Assembly (NCBI RefSeq): GCF_042100115.1
Contig: NC_091278.1
Location: 2,046,001-2,110,000 of the forward strand
DNA length: 64,000 bases
Source: Alternaria dauci
Lineage: Eukaryota; Ascomycota; Dothideomycetes; Pleosporales; Pleosporaceae
Direction of reading: 5' to 3'
In this document: piece after piece, positions 34,839-46,698 of the stretch
Layout: every line of letters begins with the position of its first letter
Position numbering within the stretch: position 1 is the stretch's first letter
Translations under genes and position numbers: made by a program
Notes under the pieces: generated by a model
What the model saw: the letters and a program-made list of their open reading frames with translations, nothing else
Told to the model about the DNA's origin: nothing
Databases searched by the model: none

Positions 34839-37481
34839 TGCGGTGGTTTCTGTCACTATCTGGCCGGGCAGTGAGTAATTGAGGTTAGTAAAACGCGGAA
34901 GAGAGCTGGGGTATAGCTCACTCTGAAGCTGTTGAAGTTGTCCAAGGTTTCAAGCTCCAACGACGCGTTGGTAAGGATGACGAGGGAAGCGAGTCGCTTC
35001 GACGTCATGCCGCTCGTCGATCCGCGGCCCCACATATGCGCCAAGAGCGAATCGCCGGGTGTCATTCCCCAACCCATGGTTCGCGCATCACTCTCGAAGC
35101 ACGGGGTGTGTGTGAACTCATCTTATCTGCATCCACACTGAGTTCATCAGCATACAACACATCAACTTGGTACGATTGTGTCCATATCCGCATGCGACAT
35201 GGGCTAGAAGCTCTGCAATGCCGAGGCAATTCACTCTCTAGCTTCAGGCTATGTGGGTAGTCAAGAGAAGGCGCTGAAAGGCGGCCGTCAAGAGCCTCCT
35301 AAAACGGACTGGATGCACTTCGCGCAGTAGACTTGACTGTTTCAACAATTCTCAGATCACTGAAATTATCGTGAACAAGTTATCAACACACTTGGGAGTC
35401 TGTCACAGCCACGCGGAGGCCTCTCCGGATATCGCCGCGTCATAGTTGGCATTTGACGCCAACTGAAGGACATCAGTGTGCTTTAGCAAGAATCTTAGGA
35501 GATGTAAGCAGGTTTGCAGAAGAAGTCCAACATTGATAACCTCGGCTGACTGTAGCTCGCTAGCATCAATCGTAATCGCCAATCGTGGTGCTGTCACGAC
35601 AGCTTTCTCACCGATTGAATGAGTGCTTGCTCTTCACGACTGCGCCTGTCGTGGACGAGTTTCGCAGGGTGCCGATGGCTGTGGACGTGTTGGCAGGCTA
35701 ATGACTGAGGCTGTCGTTGTGTGTAAAACAGTGCGGTCTCGTAGTGCTGGTTCTTTGGGTCTATCGATCCTAAGAATGCAGCGAACACCGACTCCGATTC
35801 CGACGAGGCATTACAGACTGAGAGTGCCACAGACTACGACGCACGCTAGCCTGCTCGGACCACGAGGCTTCATGCAAGCGCGGGCTTCGAGATCTAAGAT
35901 GTGCTATACTGACTCGCCCGCCAAGGCGTCAGAGAGACGGTGAGACTTGACAGCTGCATGGCAGTCGCAGCGCTGCGGTAAGGAGAGGCAATGAATTAAT
36001 AATGGTGAATGGATCAAGAATCGATGCACGGGAATTAGTCAACGTGAGCGGAGACTTGGATGCAAAAGTCGGATGTGGGTGAGAGCACGCAATAGAGTTT
36101 GTCGTCCGTAACCACCCGTGGTGCTGTGGATTGTGGAGTCGCGTGCCCCGATGCTTGGAAGATGGAAGGAACTGGGCGCGAAGCCCCTGGGCGGCTTGCC
36201 TTACCCAAGCCATCAAGCTTTCCCCACACCACGCGGGTGATCCACCAGCTGCACATGTAAAGTCTGCGACCTCCGACGTATCGTAGGAGATGAACGTGAA
36301 TTGAGTCAGATGGAATATGTCGGCCCTCGGTCCGCATCTCACGGCTACCTGTAGTCGGCGAGTAATTTTCGAGAGACCAGCCGGCCTGTCGCAGACATGG
36401 GGCCAAAGAAATCGGATGTTGCATGCGCTTCCCCTGGCACCATGCCACCAACGGTCCGTTAGCGAACAGCCAGGGGTGCACATTCTGCGTGTAAAAAAAG
36501 TTGCCCTCAGCGGCTCCGTTGTGCGGTCCAAAGACACACCGCTCATAGTGATTAGCAATTCGTCGGGTCGCAGTATTCCTCCATGGACCCGGTGCCGACG
36601 TGCGGACCCGCGAGGGCAGACGGACGTGTTGATCTGGCTCATGTCCATGGCGCTATTGAGCTGAGCAACGCATCCAAGGTATCCTTCCCATAGGGCTGTG
36701 GCGAGGGGACGGACACGAGACAACTCCCGTAAGATCACCACGATTAATAATAATTAAGCACGCTGTCACAGCGCCGCGCTGCGCATGGACTGTCACTGCG
36801 GGAATAAAATGCCTCGATGCCTGACAAGGCGTGTGTTGGGCTGGCTGTACGAACGCTGCGAAGCCGTCGTTGAACAAAAGAAAACAGCGGTAGAGACAAA
36901 TATTGTTGCTGCCACGCGTTCGGGCTACTTTCCAGCTAGGGCTGCAGTGCCGGCGAAAGCGAATCTGCACAGAACGGACAGAGATTGAAGCCCATGGAAG
37001 AATCCTACGGCATTGTGTCCAGGCAGTGGGCGTTCCGATTGCTCCCGAATGATATGCACGTCCAGTCATGACCCCTGCTACCCGGTGGCTGTGGCTGTGA
37101 CACGACGGACAGGGCTTGCCCCGGATTTGGCAAGAAAATACTGAAGAATTGCACTGAATGTGCTCTACGAATGCCATGATTGAGGGCAAAAGTGCAGAGG
37201 GGACAGATGAAACCTTATCGTCGTGGTATGCGGAGGAGTCGTCGCCAAGAAGAGATAGTTGGGGAAGGGGACTCGCGTAATACTCACCAACGGGCTGGTC
37301 CATGCTTCCTTTACAGGCACACTTTGACGGCGAGAACGGATCTCCTCACAGACTGACTGTTGCGGAACCCAGACCCATCCGATAGGCTGACTATTATGTA
37401 GCCCCCCAATCCTCCGTGCCCCAGGCGGGCTGTCTTCCCAATTCCTTTTCAATTGCCGACGCTGCGTTTCAGCTCATTTCA
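34839..37481. other. Long intergenic region upstream of malic enzyme
   Basis: 2.6 kb. Two minus-strand open frames, 35929-36741 (270 codons) and 36653-37303 (216 codons), have Cys/Trp/Arg/His-rich compositions typical of chance frames. I see no splice pattern linking them, so I do not call genes. The stretch probably holds the HAM1-like and malic enzyme promoters. Confidence 0.45.
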
Positions 37482-39489
37482 ATGCAGCGATTCAGGTCGC
37501 TTATAAAAGTTACGGCTCCCGCCCAAGGCCTTCGTTCTTCAATCCAAAAGCCTCCCTTCACTCGTTGCATGGCCACTGTAGCAAACGACAACATGCCTTC
37601 TGCTATCCGCCCCAACATGGCCCGCCAACTGAGCACCACTTCCGGTGACTACGACCTGTCATACACGCCCGATGTCCGCAAGACCCTGGGCACATACGGC
37701 CTCACCCCCCCAGCCGTTGAGAGCTACGACATCCAGAGCGAGCGATGTACGTGGACATGCAAGGGAGAAGAAAAGAATGAGTCGTGTTAACGTTGCCAGG
37801 CCTCCGGCTCCTTGCCATGAAGCAGGCGCCCATTGAGAAGTTCCAGTACCTCGTCCACCTCAAGGCCACCAACCCACATCTTTTCTACCGTCTCCTCGGC
37901 GAGAACATCAAGGTACGACACGACCAAACACACTTTCCACCCACGGCCCTAACATAGCCAGGAACTCACCCCCCTCATCTACACCCCCACCGTCGGTGAA
38001 GCCTGCGTACGATGGCACGAAATCTGGACACAACCCGAGGGCATGTACCTCTCGTGGAACGACCGGGGCAACCTCCGCAAGATCCTCGACAACTGGCCAC
38101 ACCAGGTCGACATCACTGTCCTCACAGACGGATCTCGTATTCTCGGTCTTGGTGACCTTGGTGTCAATGGCATGGGCATTCCCGTCGGAAAGCTCGCTCT
38201 CTACACCGCCTGCGCTGGCATCAAGCCAGACAGCACCCTGCCCCTGACTCTCGATCTCGGAACCAGCAACAAGGCTCTCCGCGAAGACCCTCTCTACATG
38301 GGCTCCAGGATGCCCAAGGTCACTCCCGAGCAGGAGAGGGAATTCCTCGACGAGCTCATGGCTGCTCTCACCGACAAGTGGCCCAGGTACGTAACATCTT
38401 TTTCTATTCTGTTCAGGAAACTGATCGTGTGACAGCATCGTTATCCAATTCGAGGACTTCAAGAACCCTTTCCCCGCCCTGGAGCGCTACCAAAACCAAT
38501 ACGCCATGTTCAACGACGACGTCCAGGGAACAGGTGCCGTCATCGTCGGTGGATTCATCAACGCTGTCAAGGCGTCCGGTGTCCCCGCAAAGGACCACAA
38601 GGCCATCTTCCTCGGCGCTGGAAGCGCTGGTGTTGGTGTTGCTAGGCAAATTGTCGAGTACTTCATGAAGGAGGGTCTGACAGAGGACGAGGCCAAGCGC
38701 AAGTTCTGGTTCGTCGACTCCAACGGTCTCGTTACCCTGGACCGCGGTGATAAACTCGCCGAACACAAGGTCTTCTTCGCTCGCGATGACAACAACGGCC
38801 GTCAGTACCAGTCACTCAGCCGCCTCATCGACTACATACAACCCACCATCCTAATGGGTCTGTCGACTATTGGCGGTGCCTTCAACAAGGACATCCTGGA
38901 GAAGATGGCCAAGCTCAACAAATACCCCATCATCTTCCCTCTCTCCAACCCTTCAAGCAAATCCGAGTGCACATTTGAGGAGGCCGTCGTCGCTACCGAG
39001 GGACGCTGCCTTTTCGCTTCCGGCTCCCCCTTCCCCTCAATGGAGTTTGAGGGCAGATTGCTCACCCCCGGCCAAGGAAACAACATGTACGTCTTCCCTG
39101 GTATTGGACTGGGTGCCATCATCTCCAAGGCTGTCTCCGTCACACAAGACATGATCTACGCCTCTGCAGAGGCACTTTCGACTTCCCTCAACAAGCAAGA
39201 AGTTGCCGACGGCTGGTTGTACCCGGACATCCGCCGCATCCGCGAGGTCTCCGTGATTGTTGCTCGTGGTGTCATCCGTGCCGCTCAGAAGAACGGTGTT
39301 GACCGCGCTACTGAGCTCCGCGGCCTTACTGACGAGCAACTCGATGCCTACATCAAGAAGAACATGTACGACCCTTACACCGAGCCCAAGTACTTCGACA
39401 AAAATGTATCGCAGCTCGTTGCGAGCGAGAAGCTGAATGGCACTACTGTTGATGTGACTGAAGTCACCAACGGTGTCGCTCACCTCTAG
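37482..39489 (+). CDS. MAE1: Malic enzyme, probably mitochondrial, 618 aa
   Basis: Four exons: 37482-37746, 37800-37912, 37962-38386 and 38436-39489 (introns 49-53 bp). It catalyses oxidative decarboxylation of malate to pyruvate. Malic enzyme blocks appear in order: ELTPLIYTPTVGEAC, DGSRILGLGDLGVNGMGIP, VGKLALYTACAGI (catalytic Lys region), FNDDVQGTGAV (metal-binding Asp), the dinucleotide loop FLGAGSAGVGVA, IIFPLSNPSSKSECT and YVFPGIGLGAI. The first 30 residues (MQRFRSLIKVTAPAQGLRSS onward) are basic with no acidic residue, like a mitochondrial presequence. An internal Met at residue 30 (37569) could give a cytosolic form. NAD versus NADP use cannot be decided by eye. The symbol follows the S. 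cerevisiae mitochondrial enzyme. Confidence 0.94.
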
Positions 39490-41009
39490 AGCTCATTCGG
39501 TTCTTGAACATGCTTTCGGCGCTACGGTTCGTCCCTAATTCAAGGTGCGCCTTTCTTTGGTTCTTGTTTCGGTAACGGCCTTCAATGTAGACTGGGCACT
39601 GGGTCTCACCAAAATTACTTTTCCTTTTCTCTCGACTTGTGCTTGTGGGATGGCTGGATGGATACTCGATACCCTACTACACTTCATTCGTCCTCTCACG
39701 AGACTTGTAGTACACACTAGATACCTCCGACCTTGGTGCAGATGACTGCACTGTGGAATGAAAATGCAACATGTTATGGACAATCTTAGATCAACTCTAC
39801 GTCTCCACTTTGCAACTGTGATATCGAATCATCGACCGATGGAGTTTCCGTCTCACGTCACTACTACCATGTTCTACTACCATGTTCTACTACCATGTTC
39901 TACTACCATGTTCTCAACAACAGGACTTGTTGAGAAGACCTTGTCACCGGCGTTGAACAACACCTATCATCTACCATACAAGTTCAACAATCTCTGACGC
40001 GGCCCCCCTCATTCTCCGAGAACCTGAATAACTGCTTCCATGCACAAGTGCAGCAAGACGGTCAGCTTATCACCAAAGGCCTATCTCGTGTTACCACTTG
40101 TAGAAACAGATCCCGGAATCTTCCATACGTTCCTTATCAACAGCGCCCCCAAACTATAGTAGCACAGACCCCATACCACCAGCCACAATGCCGCCCTGCC
40201 GCCCCCTCCCTCCATCCCTTCCGCTCTCATGTGCGGGAACACCCGCTGGCTGCTTTGTTACCCTTGTTTACCCCGGACCGACCCACTCCGACCGGTTCTC
40301 AACAGTTTTTTTTTTCGCCATGCACACAGTGATTGGAGCAAGCGCGCGCATGAACCGGATCGACGAGGACGACTGGTAGGGCTGCAGGCGGTTTCGAGAC
40401 GGAGTCTTGGTTCAAATTGTTTTTGGTTGAGAGAGTTAATTAAGTTGACTTGTTTTACTTTTCTGGGGTTAGGTGGGATGTCTGGTGGTGTGTGATGGTG
40501 GGTAGGTGGCTAATAATTGTTATTATGGTTCTATGGGTTAGATGCATATGCTGGTTGGAATAATACTCGAGATGTTGGAGAACGCTTTTGCGGCGAGGCG
40601 GAAGAGTTGGGTGAGTTTAGATTGGCTTGTCGGTGAGTACAAGGCATGTTGTATGCGGGTGGTCGATGATTTGCCGCGGCTTTGTAGACGTGGTGGAGGG
40701 GATGGGAAGATGTGCGATGGCGGTATGCTACTTTGCTTTTATGGACTGTGAGTTTTCGGGTCGGAAGTTTAGCACGTAAACCATATCTAGGGTTTGGTTG
40801 TTTTCAATACTTGATTCGGATCCTTCGAGTATGTCCGCGATGCTCCTAAGCCATGATACCCGACGATGCAGCTAATTCAGATGCACAGAATACTCCAAGC
40901 ATGCCATGAATGTATTGAGAACGCCAGACGCTAACATGTGCTGCAGAGCCCCACGATGCTCTCATCCATGCGCATACACTCGGTGCTATGACGCTGCCTC
41001 CCGAGACGT
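39490..41009. other. Convergent intergenic region with minisatellite
   Basis: 1.5 kb between malic enzyme and the minus-strand gene ending at 41010. Contains the 13-bp tandem repeat listed separately and T-rich runs (40305-40315). Short frames (39758-39997, 40542-40751) have no family pattern. Confidence 0.5.
39862..39913. repeat. 13-bp minisatellite, 4 copies
   Basis: Four perfect head-to-tail copies of TACTACCATGTTC at 39862-39874, 39875-39887, 39888-39900 and 39901-39913, in the 3' flank of malic enzyme. Confidence 0.97.
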
Positions 41010-41599
41010 TCAGATCGATTCAGCCTCCTTCAGAGTGTCGTACTCTTTATCTTCGCTGTTTACCTCAGTCTTGACGCCAAGCTCCTGCTGATCCTCCTCA
41101 GTCTTAGGAGCAGGCTCCTTGTTCTTCTTGGGGCGACCGCGAGCCTTCTTGGGAGTAACCTCGCCAGTGTTGCCCTCGTCATCAGCCTTCGGCTTGCGCT
41201 TGCGCGGTGTAACAGCCTTCTTCGTTGGAGAGCCATCAACAGGAGAAGTGAAAGCGGCAGCGATGGGCAATCCAGCCTTCAGTGCATCAATCTCTGGCTT
41301 CAGCGCGAGTTTGGTCTTGTTGATCTTCTGGCGACATCCGTTTGCGTTGCGACCAGCGGGAACAGGAGCGGACTGCGGCACGTTAGTGGAAAGTACTTTG
41401 TACCTGAATGGTAGATAAGGGATACTTACGTTATAATCGATTTGTATGTTAGCGGAATCTAAGGCGCTGAGGAGGTAGACGAGCTTGTCACTGTTAGCAT
41501 TGCAGCTGTTTGAAGATATCGCAACGAACATACGAATTCACGCTCAGTCCAACCTTGAACCTTTCCACCAGCGCCTTTGGGTGTGTTCTCGTCAGACAT
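41010..41599 (-). CDS. Small basic nuclear-type protein, paralogue A, 160 aa
   Basis: Three exons on the minus strand, all phase 0: 41599-41534, 41483-41430 (54 nt) and 41372-41010. The N-terminal 70 residues form a small helical module: GWTEREF|LVYLLSALDSANIQIDYN|SAPVPAGRNANGCRQKI, with bars at splice sites. It looks like a Myb/SANT-type or winged-helix-like fold (W, helix, helix with R..K). The C-terminal half is Lys/Pro-rich, with TPRKRKPK and an AT-hook-like RGRPKK, then an acidic tail. DNA binding in the nucleus is the likely role, by inference. The second-exon acceptor at ACAAG (41484) is fixed by frame and by the match to the neighbour. Its paralogue lies head to head at 42177. Confidence 0.82.
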
Positions 41600-42176
41600 G
41601 GTTTGATCTTGTCGAAGAAGGTGGTGATTTGGTAGGGCTTTTCGGGTGAGAAAAGAAGAAGAGCTTTGGAAATTGCAAGGTGAGGATGGAAGGTAGAGGT
41701 GGAGGGAGAAGCAGGGTGAGAACACTCTTTATGTTGATATCCAGGATGGAAAATCTGCCAAGCGGGTGGAACTCAACCTCACCGTGAGTTCTCGGACGGC
41801 AAAGACGGCACGTGGTCCATCATGCGAAGTTCACGATGCGTGGTGAAGGTGAGCATAGGTTGCTCATGACCAACAAAACCCCAAGAAATGGAAATTTCAA
41901 ATTAAATCGCTCATCAGTGATGCTGTATCTAGCGTTCTGACATTCTCGATCTGACGTATCTCATGTCTACTAATCCACACTCACCTCCACCCATTCATCT
42001 CTCGAATTCCGCACTCTGAAGCTACCACACATAAATAAACACCCCCACCTTTATCTTCCCTCCTTCTTACAGTCTTGCACCTCGCACCTCGCATCTGCCA
42101 TCCTCTTGCTACTTAGCTGCCAAGCATTACACACCATAACAACAAAACAATCCAACAATTGCCCAACCACCCCACC
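41600..42176. promoter_or_regulatory. Shared promoter of the head-to-head paralogue pair
   Basis: 577 bp between the two divergent ATGs. CT-rich leaders flank both sides (for example about 42050-42110 before the plus-strand gene). No other gene. Confidence 0.6.
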
Positions 42177-42758
42177 ATGTCAGGCAACGATAGCGGCAAG
42201 GGCTGGACAGACCGTCAGCGTGTACGTCCATCTCCACTTCACACATACCTGTTCCCGTTTGACTGCTGACAAAAGACACATGTAGCTCGCATATTACTTC
42301 AACCTTGTCGACTACTCCAACGTCAAGCTAGACTATGCTGTACGTATAACTCCTCCTCTTTCTGCTCCCACTCTTCCCCCTCTTTATCCATGATTGTCTT
42401 CCATCACCCAGCTAACCCATTAATCCAGAATGCTCCTCGCCCTGACGGCAAAACCGTCGGCGCATGCCGCATCATGGTCGATCGCCTCAAGGGCACTTTG
42501 AAGACTGAGCTTGCAGCGCTCCGTGGTGTCGACGAGGCTGATGCAACTGGTGGGACTCCGAAGAAGACTCCGATTCCGCGCAAGCGCAAGGCCAAGGGCG
42601 ATGCTGAGGAGGGAGAAACAAACGTCAAGACTCCAGCGAAGCGCAGTCGTAAGAAGAAGGAGGCTGAGAAGGAGCTTACCAACGAAGAGATTGGAGGCGG
42701 TGATTTCGATGACGAGACGATTGCCGTTAAGCCCGAGCTCACAGAGGATGAGGTCTGA
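42177..42758 (+). CDS. Small basic nuclear-type protein, paralogue B, 142 aa
   Basis: Three exons, all phase 0: 42177-42221, 42286-42339 (54 nt) and 42429-42758. The module reads GWTDRQR|LAYYFNLVDYSNVKLDYA|NAPRPDGKTVGACRIMV, aligning without gaps to paralogue A (GWTEREF|LVYLLSALDSANIQIDYN|SAPVPAGRNANGCRQKI), with both introns at the same places and exon 2 the same length. The tail is basic (TPIPRKRKAKG, AKRSRKKKEAE) then acidic, but lacks the clear RGRPKK AT hook of A. A chromatin or DNA-binding role is inferred. The gene is easy to miss because its first two exons are very short. Confidence 0.85.
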
Positions 42759-43127
42759 GCAGGTGCGAGAGACAACTGAGTTTGATGGCGTCGTCGCATT
42801 CGCGAGGATGTACCTAATGCAGTCGCTGAATCTCGCCGAGCTATGTGGTCGACACAGTTACATACCTAGGTAGTCTGATGGGCATTCACGAGCGAAACAT
42901 CTTCTCCTTTCATGTACGTATGAAGAAGACGGGATGCGAAATGGGACAACATCATGAAGAACATGTCGAAGTATGAAAAACTCCAATAGTCATTAAACAG
43001 AGCAAATGGAAAAAACTTCGAATGGGTATCTCAACTATACATCTTTCAACATGCATCCTTTTCAGCCGTTTCAGAATCATGACTTTCGCACACACACACA
43101 CACTCTCTCTGTGTCTTTCTCTCTCCA
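42759..43127. other. Convergent 3' flanks with CA/CT microsatellite
   Basis: 369 bp. A CA run followed by CT/GT dinucleotides lies at about 43088-43127, just past the stop of the minus-strand patatin-like gene. Confidence 0.6.
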
Positions 43128-45078
43128 TCACCTCGAATAATCCGGTTTCGTAGCCTTATTAACAATAGGCGGCGGCCCATCCGTATCCGGATACGGCAAC
43201 GGCGCACCAGGCGGCGGACTCGCAAAACTACTCCCGGCCGGCGGACTCGTCCTTAAGCCGCCAGGAGACAGTGGCTGCAGCGGCGGCGGCGGACCATAAC
43301 CCTCCTGCAACGGCGTCTTTGGCGGTCTCGGCGGCGCATTACTCAACCTGTCGTCCCAGCTCGTGGCGCTACTCATCCAAGAAACCGGCCTCCCGGCTTG
43401 AAACTGCTCCTCTGAGCGCCGTCCTGGAGCTACGAGTTCGCCCGAGTGACGCGGTGGGAGGTCGGAGAAGCCATCTGTACTCACTGATTGCGGATACTCA
43501 TCGCTACTCGACACAACGAGGAACTTGTCATTATCGCTCGGCCGTCTTGGTTCGGCTGCGGGCCGAAACGCAGGATGTATGTTCGTGTAGTATTCTGGTG
43601 CAAGCTCCTCGGCTGGCAGTTCGACGGCCATGGGCGCGGGGTCTGGGACGGTGGGGAGGGGTTTGTTGGGTGCCTGGGCGCCTGGGGAGAAAGGAGATTC
43701 GCCTTTGGCTGCGCGCTCCCAGCGAACTTTTGCGAAATGGATCCTAGCGATTTTGGCAGCGGCATCGAGGGTGATGGATTGGACGCTCTTCTCTGCGAGG
43801 TACATGCGTGTGTTTGTGCTAATCTCGGCGAGGGCGTTCCACTCGTTCATTCCAAACTCGCCGACACCCACGTTGACGTTCAAACGATAGTAGTTCTCCG
43901 GGTTGACATGTCGTTTCGCAAGGTGGTCCTTCATTTCCTTGTGTGTCTTCTCACAGTCTTCAATCTTCTGAATGAGCCTGCGGCGGGCTTCTGCAAAGTC
44001 GCCGATGCCGCCTGACACAAAGCCTTCCCACCAGAGATGTTGCTGTGCGTTTGTGCCTTCGGGTCGCTTTCCCGTCCCTATGCTTACAAAGACGCCGACT
44101 TCGCGGCCGGGCCATTCGTTGCAGACAGCTTCGTCGAGGGCCATGGGGGCTGGGTTGTATTTGCCGGAACCTTCGTCGAGGAAGACGGATTGGCCGATTT
44201 GGATGGGCTTGAATGCCAGGGCAGTCGCGGATGTGGCTCGGCCGGCTTGCCATATCGTGGCGTTGGGTTCGATAGCGGGTTCTTTGCGGGAATCGTAGGA
44301 GCGGAGCAGGATCTGACCGGCGCCAGATTTCCGTGTGCCTTTGTAGACAGCTGTGACGGCGCTGTGCGGGTTAGCGGACTGGAATACTAGTCGTGTGAAG
44401 CACTCACGTCTTGGTGCGCTCTTCTCGGTTGTCGTATAGCAGGGCGTGGGGATTCCCCCACTTCATAGCGGCTATGCGCATGTTCACCGGCGTCATGCCA
44501 ATCTGGCTGTAGTTGCTGGCATTACTAGCGCTCCTCTGCATACGGCCCGAAATAGCGCTGCCCGGGGTCATGGGCGGTGCGTCCTGCCCGTTGTGGTTGT
44601 CGTTGCCCTCGTCGTCGTAGATGGTGTGTTCGCGCACGCACTGCATGATGGCCTCCTCTAGCTTGGACGCCTTGAACAGCGTAGATCGATAGGGTATGCC
44701 AGCAAACGTCTTGTCAGTCTCGAACACCCTTCTCGTCATGCGCACGTAGACGTCTTTGCACGTCTCCACGTCCATTCTCAGCCTGCCCAGCATAATGGCA
44801 ATCAGGCCTCCGGTGCCCGTTCCTACAATGAGATCGAAGTGCGCGCATGGCTTGGGTACCTCGTGCCGCTTTGGGGCTCGGCCTTCGGTCTCGACAAAAG
44901 TTCGGTGCATCAATTCTTGAAGGATGATCAGCATCGAGTACCCTCGCACGCCTCCGCCGTCTGTCACACGGGTTAGCACCGGCCGTACTGGAGCGTTGCA
45001 TCACAACATACCTAGCGACAGAATGCGCAACGGCGGGCCTTTGGTCGTGTCCTTCCGGCGCACCCCGTTGAGTGCCAT
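43128..45078 (-). CDS. Patatin-like protein lacking the nucleophile Ser, 617 aa
   Basis: Three exons on the minus strand: 45078-45012, 44960-44408 and 44361-43128. The patatin fold is clear: oxyanion loop DGGGVRGYS (residues 23-31), FDLIVGTGTGGLIAIMLG, and the later WQAGRATSATALAFKPI and VFLDEGSGKYNPAPMAL blocks. In active patatins the elbow is G-x-S-x-G and the dyad Asp sits in D-G-A/G. Here the elbow reads G-T-G-T-G, with Gly71 (codon 44817-44815, GGC) where Ser is expected, and the Asp motif reads DEG. Lipase or phospholipase activity is therefore doubtful. The C-terminal 200 residues are Pro/Ser-rich and disordered. It could be a lipid-sensing pseudo-enzyme. I recall GTGTGG in other fungal patatins but cannot check it. 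Confidence 0.88.
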
Positions 45079-46088
45079 TTTCCGGACGGTATGCGCGGGG
45101 TGTGTTGGCGGTCACAGGCTATGGGCGCTTCTGCCTGGCAAGGCACGTATCCGTCTCCACTGCGCTGTGTGTGTGTGGAGAGAGAGAGAGAGTAAGGCCG
45201 TCGGGTCCGCTGGTTCCCACTGTGTCAGGCGGCTGGCTGGCGTGAGGTGATTATGCGGCTGAGGAAATGTCTGGAATCGTCGTGTTGGCCGTGTGTACTA
45301 AGCAGTGAAGCGTGGCTGAGAGGAGTCCAAGCCTGGGCGCGCGCGCTCGAAAGCGCTCAAAGATGGCGTTGTGAGGTCGGTTGCTCGGTGCGCGGGCAAG
45401 AGGGCCTAGGGTGCGTGCACAGGAGAGACAGGTAATGGGTAAGAAGAGTTCACGTGGAGGAGCTGGGAAGATTCTTGACTCTGGCAGCCCAAGTTGCTTC
45501 ACAGCGTCGTCACTCGTCATTCGTCACTCGCCAAGCACCAGCCTTGACCCCAACTGCACCGCCACCTCGGCTCCGCTCCTCAGCCCATCAAAACCTGGTT
45601 TATCCTGGCACGCCGCACGCCGTCAGAGCCCAAACATGTGCCCTCTCTGCCGGTTTTGCGACAAGAGATCTTCGTGCCCTTGCAGCGGCAGTCCCATGGC
45701 CCGCCTGCTAGAAGGAACCTGCCTCCACAGCTTCGACGCCAACGCCTGACTGTCCAATCGCGAACCCTCCGGTCCTGCTTCGGATGGCAATCCTGCCATG
45801 GTACGTCGCCTTCTCCGATCGAATAACGATGCGAACTGCATTCTGATCGCGATGGGAGAAAATGCCTCGCTTGGTCATGATGGATGTATTATGCCCATTC
45901 GTTAGCAACTCGCCGACGTGCTGCAACACCAACCTGGTACATCGACTCCATCGCAAACCTGTAGCATGATATCGTACGATGCTTCGGGACGTCTTTATTA
46001 CGGTTTCACGTGACTCAAAGAGAGTCTGATGTCAATATAGCCATTAACAGCATTGTAGGTGTCTAGTTTGCTCCCCTACATACCGTCA
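45079..46088. other. Intergenic with GT and GA microsatellites
   Basis: 1 kb. A GTGTGTGTG run followed by GAGAGAGAGAG lies at about 45164-45192, close to the patatin start. No supportable gene. Confidence 0.5.
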
Positions 46089-46457
46089 ATGAGAGCCAAG
46101 TTCTACTTGTCTTTGTTGACAATCGACATGCTGGACTGTCGTTCTAATTCAGCTCATGGTAACTCTACTTCCGATGCTGCATACGTCTATGCGATGATCC
46201 GCGGCCTGGGGTTCAGAAACCTATTCTCCTTTGCCCCAACCAGGCACTGTCGATTGTATGACGGGCAGAGGTGGAGGCAGAATTACTCAGACGATCCAGA
46301 TCACTCTGTGCATCTGGCGGATCTACAAGCCAAAAATTTGACATACTGTCCTACCGTCCGTCAAGGCACGCAGATGCGCATCACCGACAAGAAAGTAGAT
46401 TGGGTGTGGAAGGAGCTGGTTCAATGTTCTCAATTGAAGGAGAATCACTACAGGTGA
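46089..46457 (+). CDS. Doubtful hypothetical protein, 122 aa
   Basis: ATG-started frame with protein-like composition, for example AYVYAMIRGLGFRNLFSFA and DWVWKELVQCSQLKENHY. No signal peptide, membrane segment or family recognised, and no introns. It could be a small gene, a fragment of a decayed one, or chance. Listed for completeness only. Confidence 0.3.
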   Translation: MRAKFYLSLLTIDMLDCRSNSAHGNSTSDAAYVYAMIRGLGFRNLFSFAPTRHCRLYDGQRWRQNYSDDPDHSVHLADLQAKNLTYCPTVRQGTQMRITDKKVDWVWKELVQCSQLKENHYR

Positions 46458-46698
46458 TTGTCCAACCAAGGCAGACTCCAGTATTCTCACTCCCCTGACC
46501 ATACTGCTAGAAGAAGCTACAAACGCATTTCAACGAAATGATACACATCTTTCTTTATCACGACTTTCTTCCATGTTCGTACTGTGATTCTTGATCATGC
46601 TACACATCCTCTATGGATAGCGAGACGCCACGACACCCTGCCACCACCATCTACATGACTCCCAGAGTCGTAACACCACCCAACCACCAAAGTACATT

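Noticed and set aside
35929..36741. 270-codon minus-strand open frame
   Set aside because: Composition (Cys, Trp, Arg, His, Ser-rich) fits a chance frame; no family pattern, no splice partner, and it overlaps another chance frame at 36653-37303.
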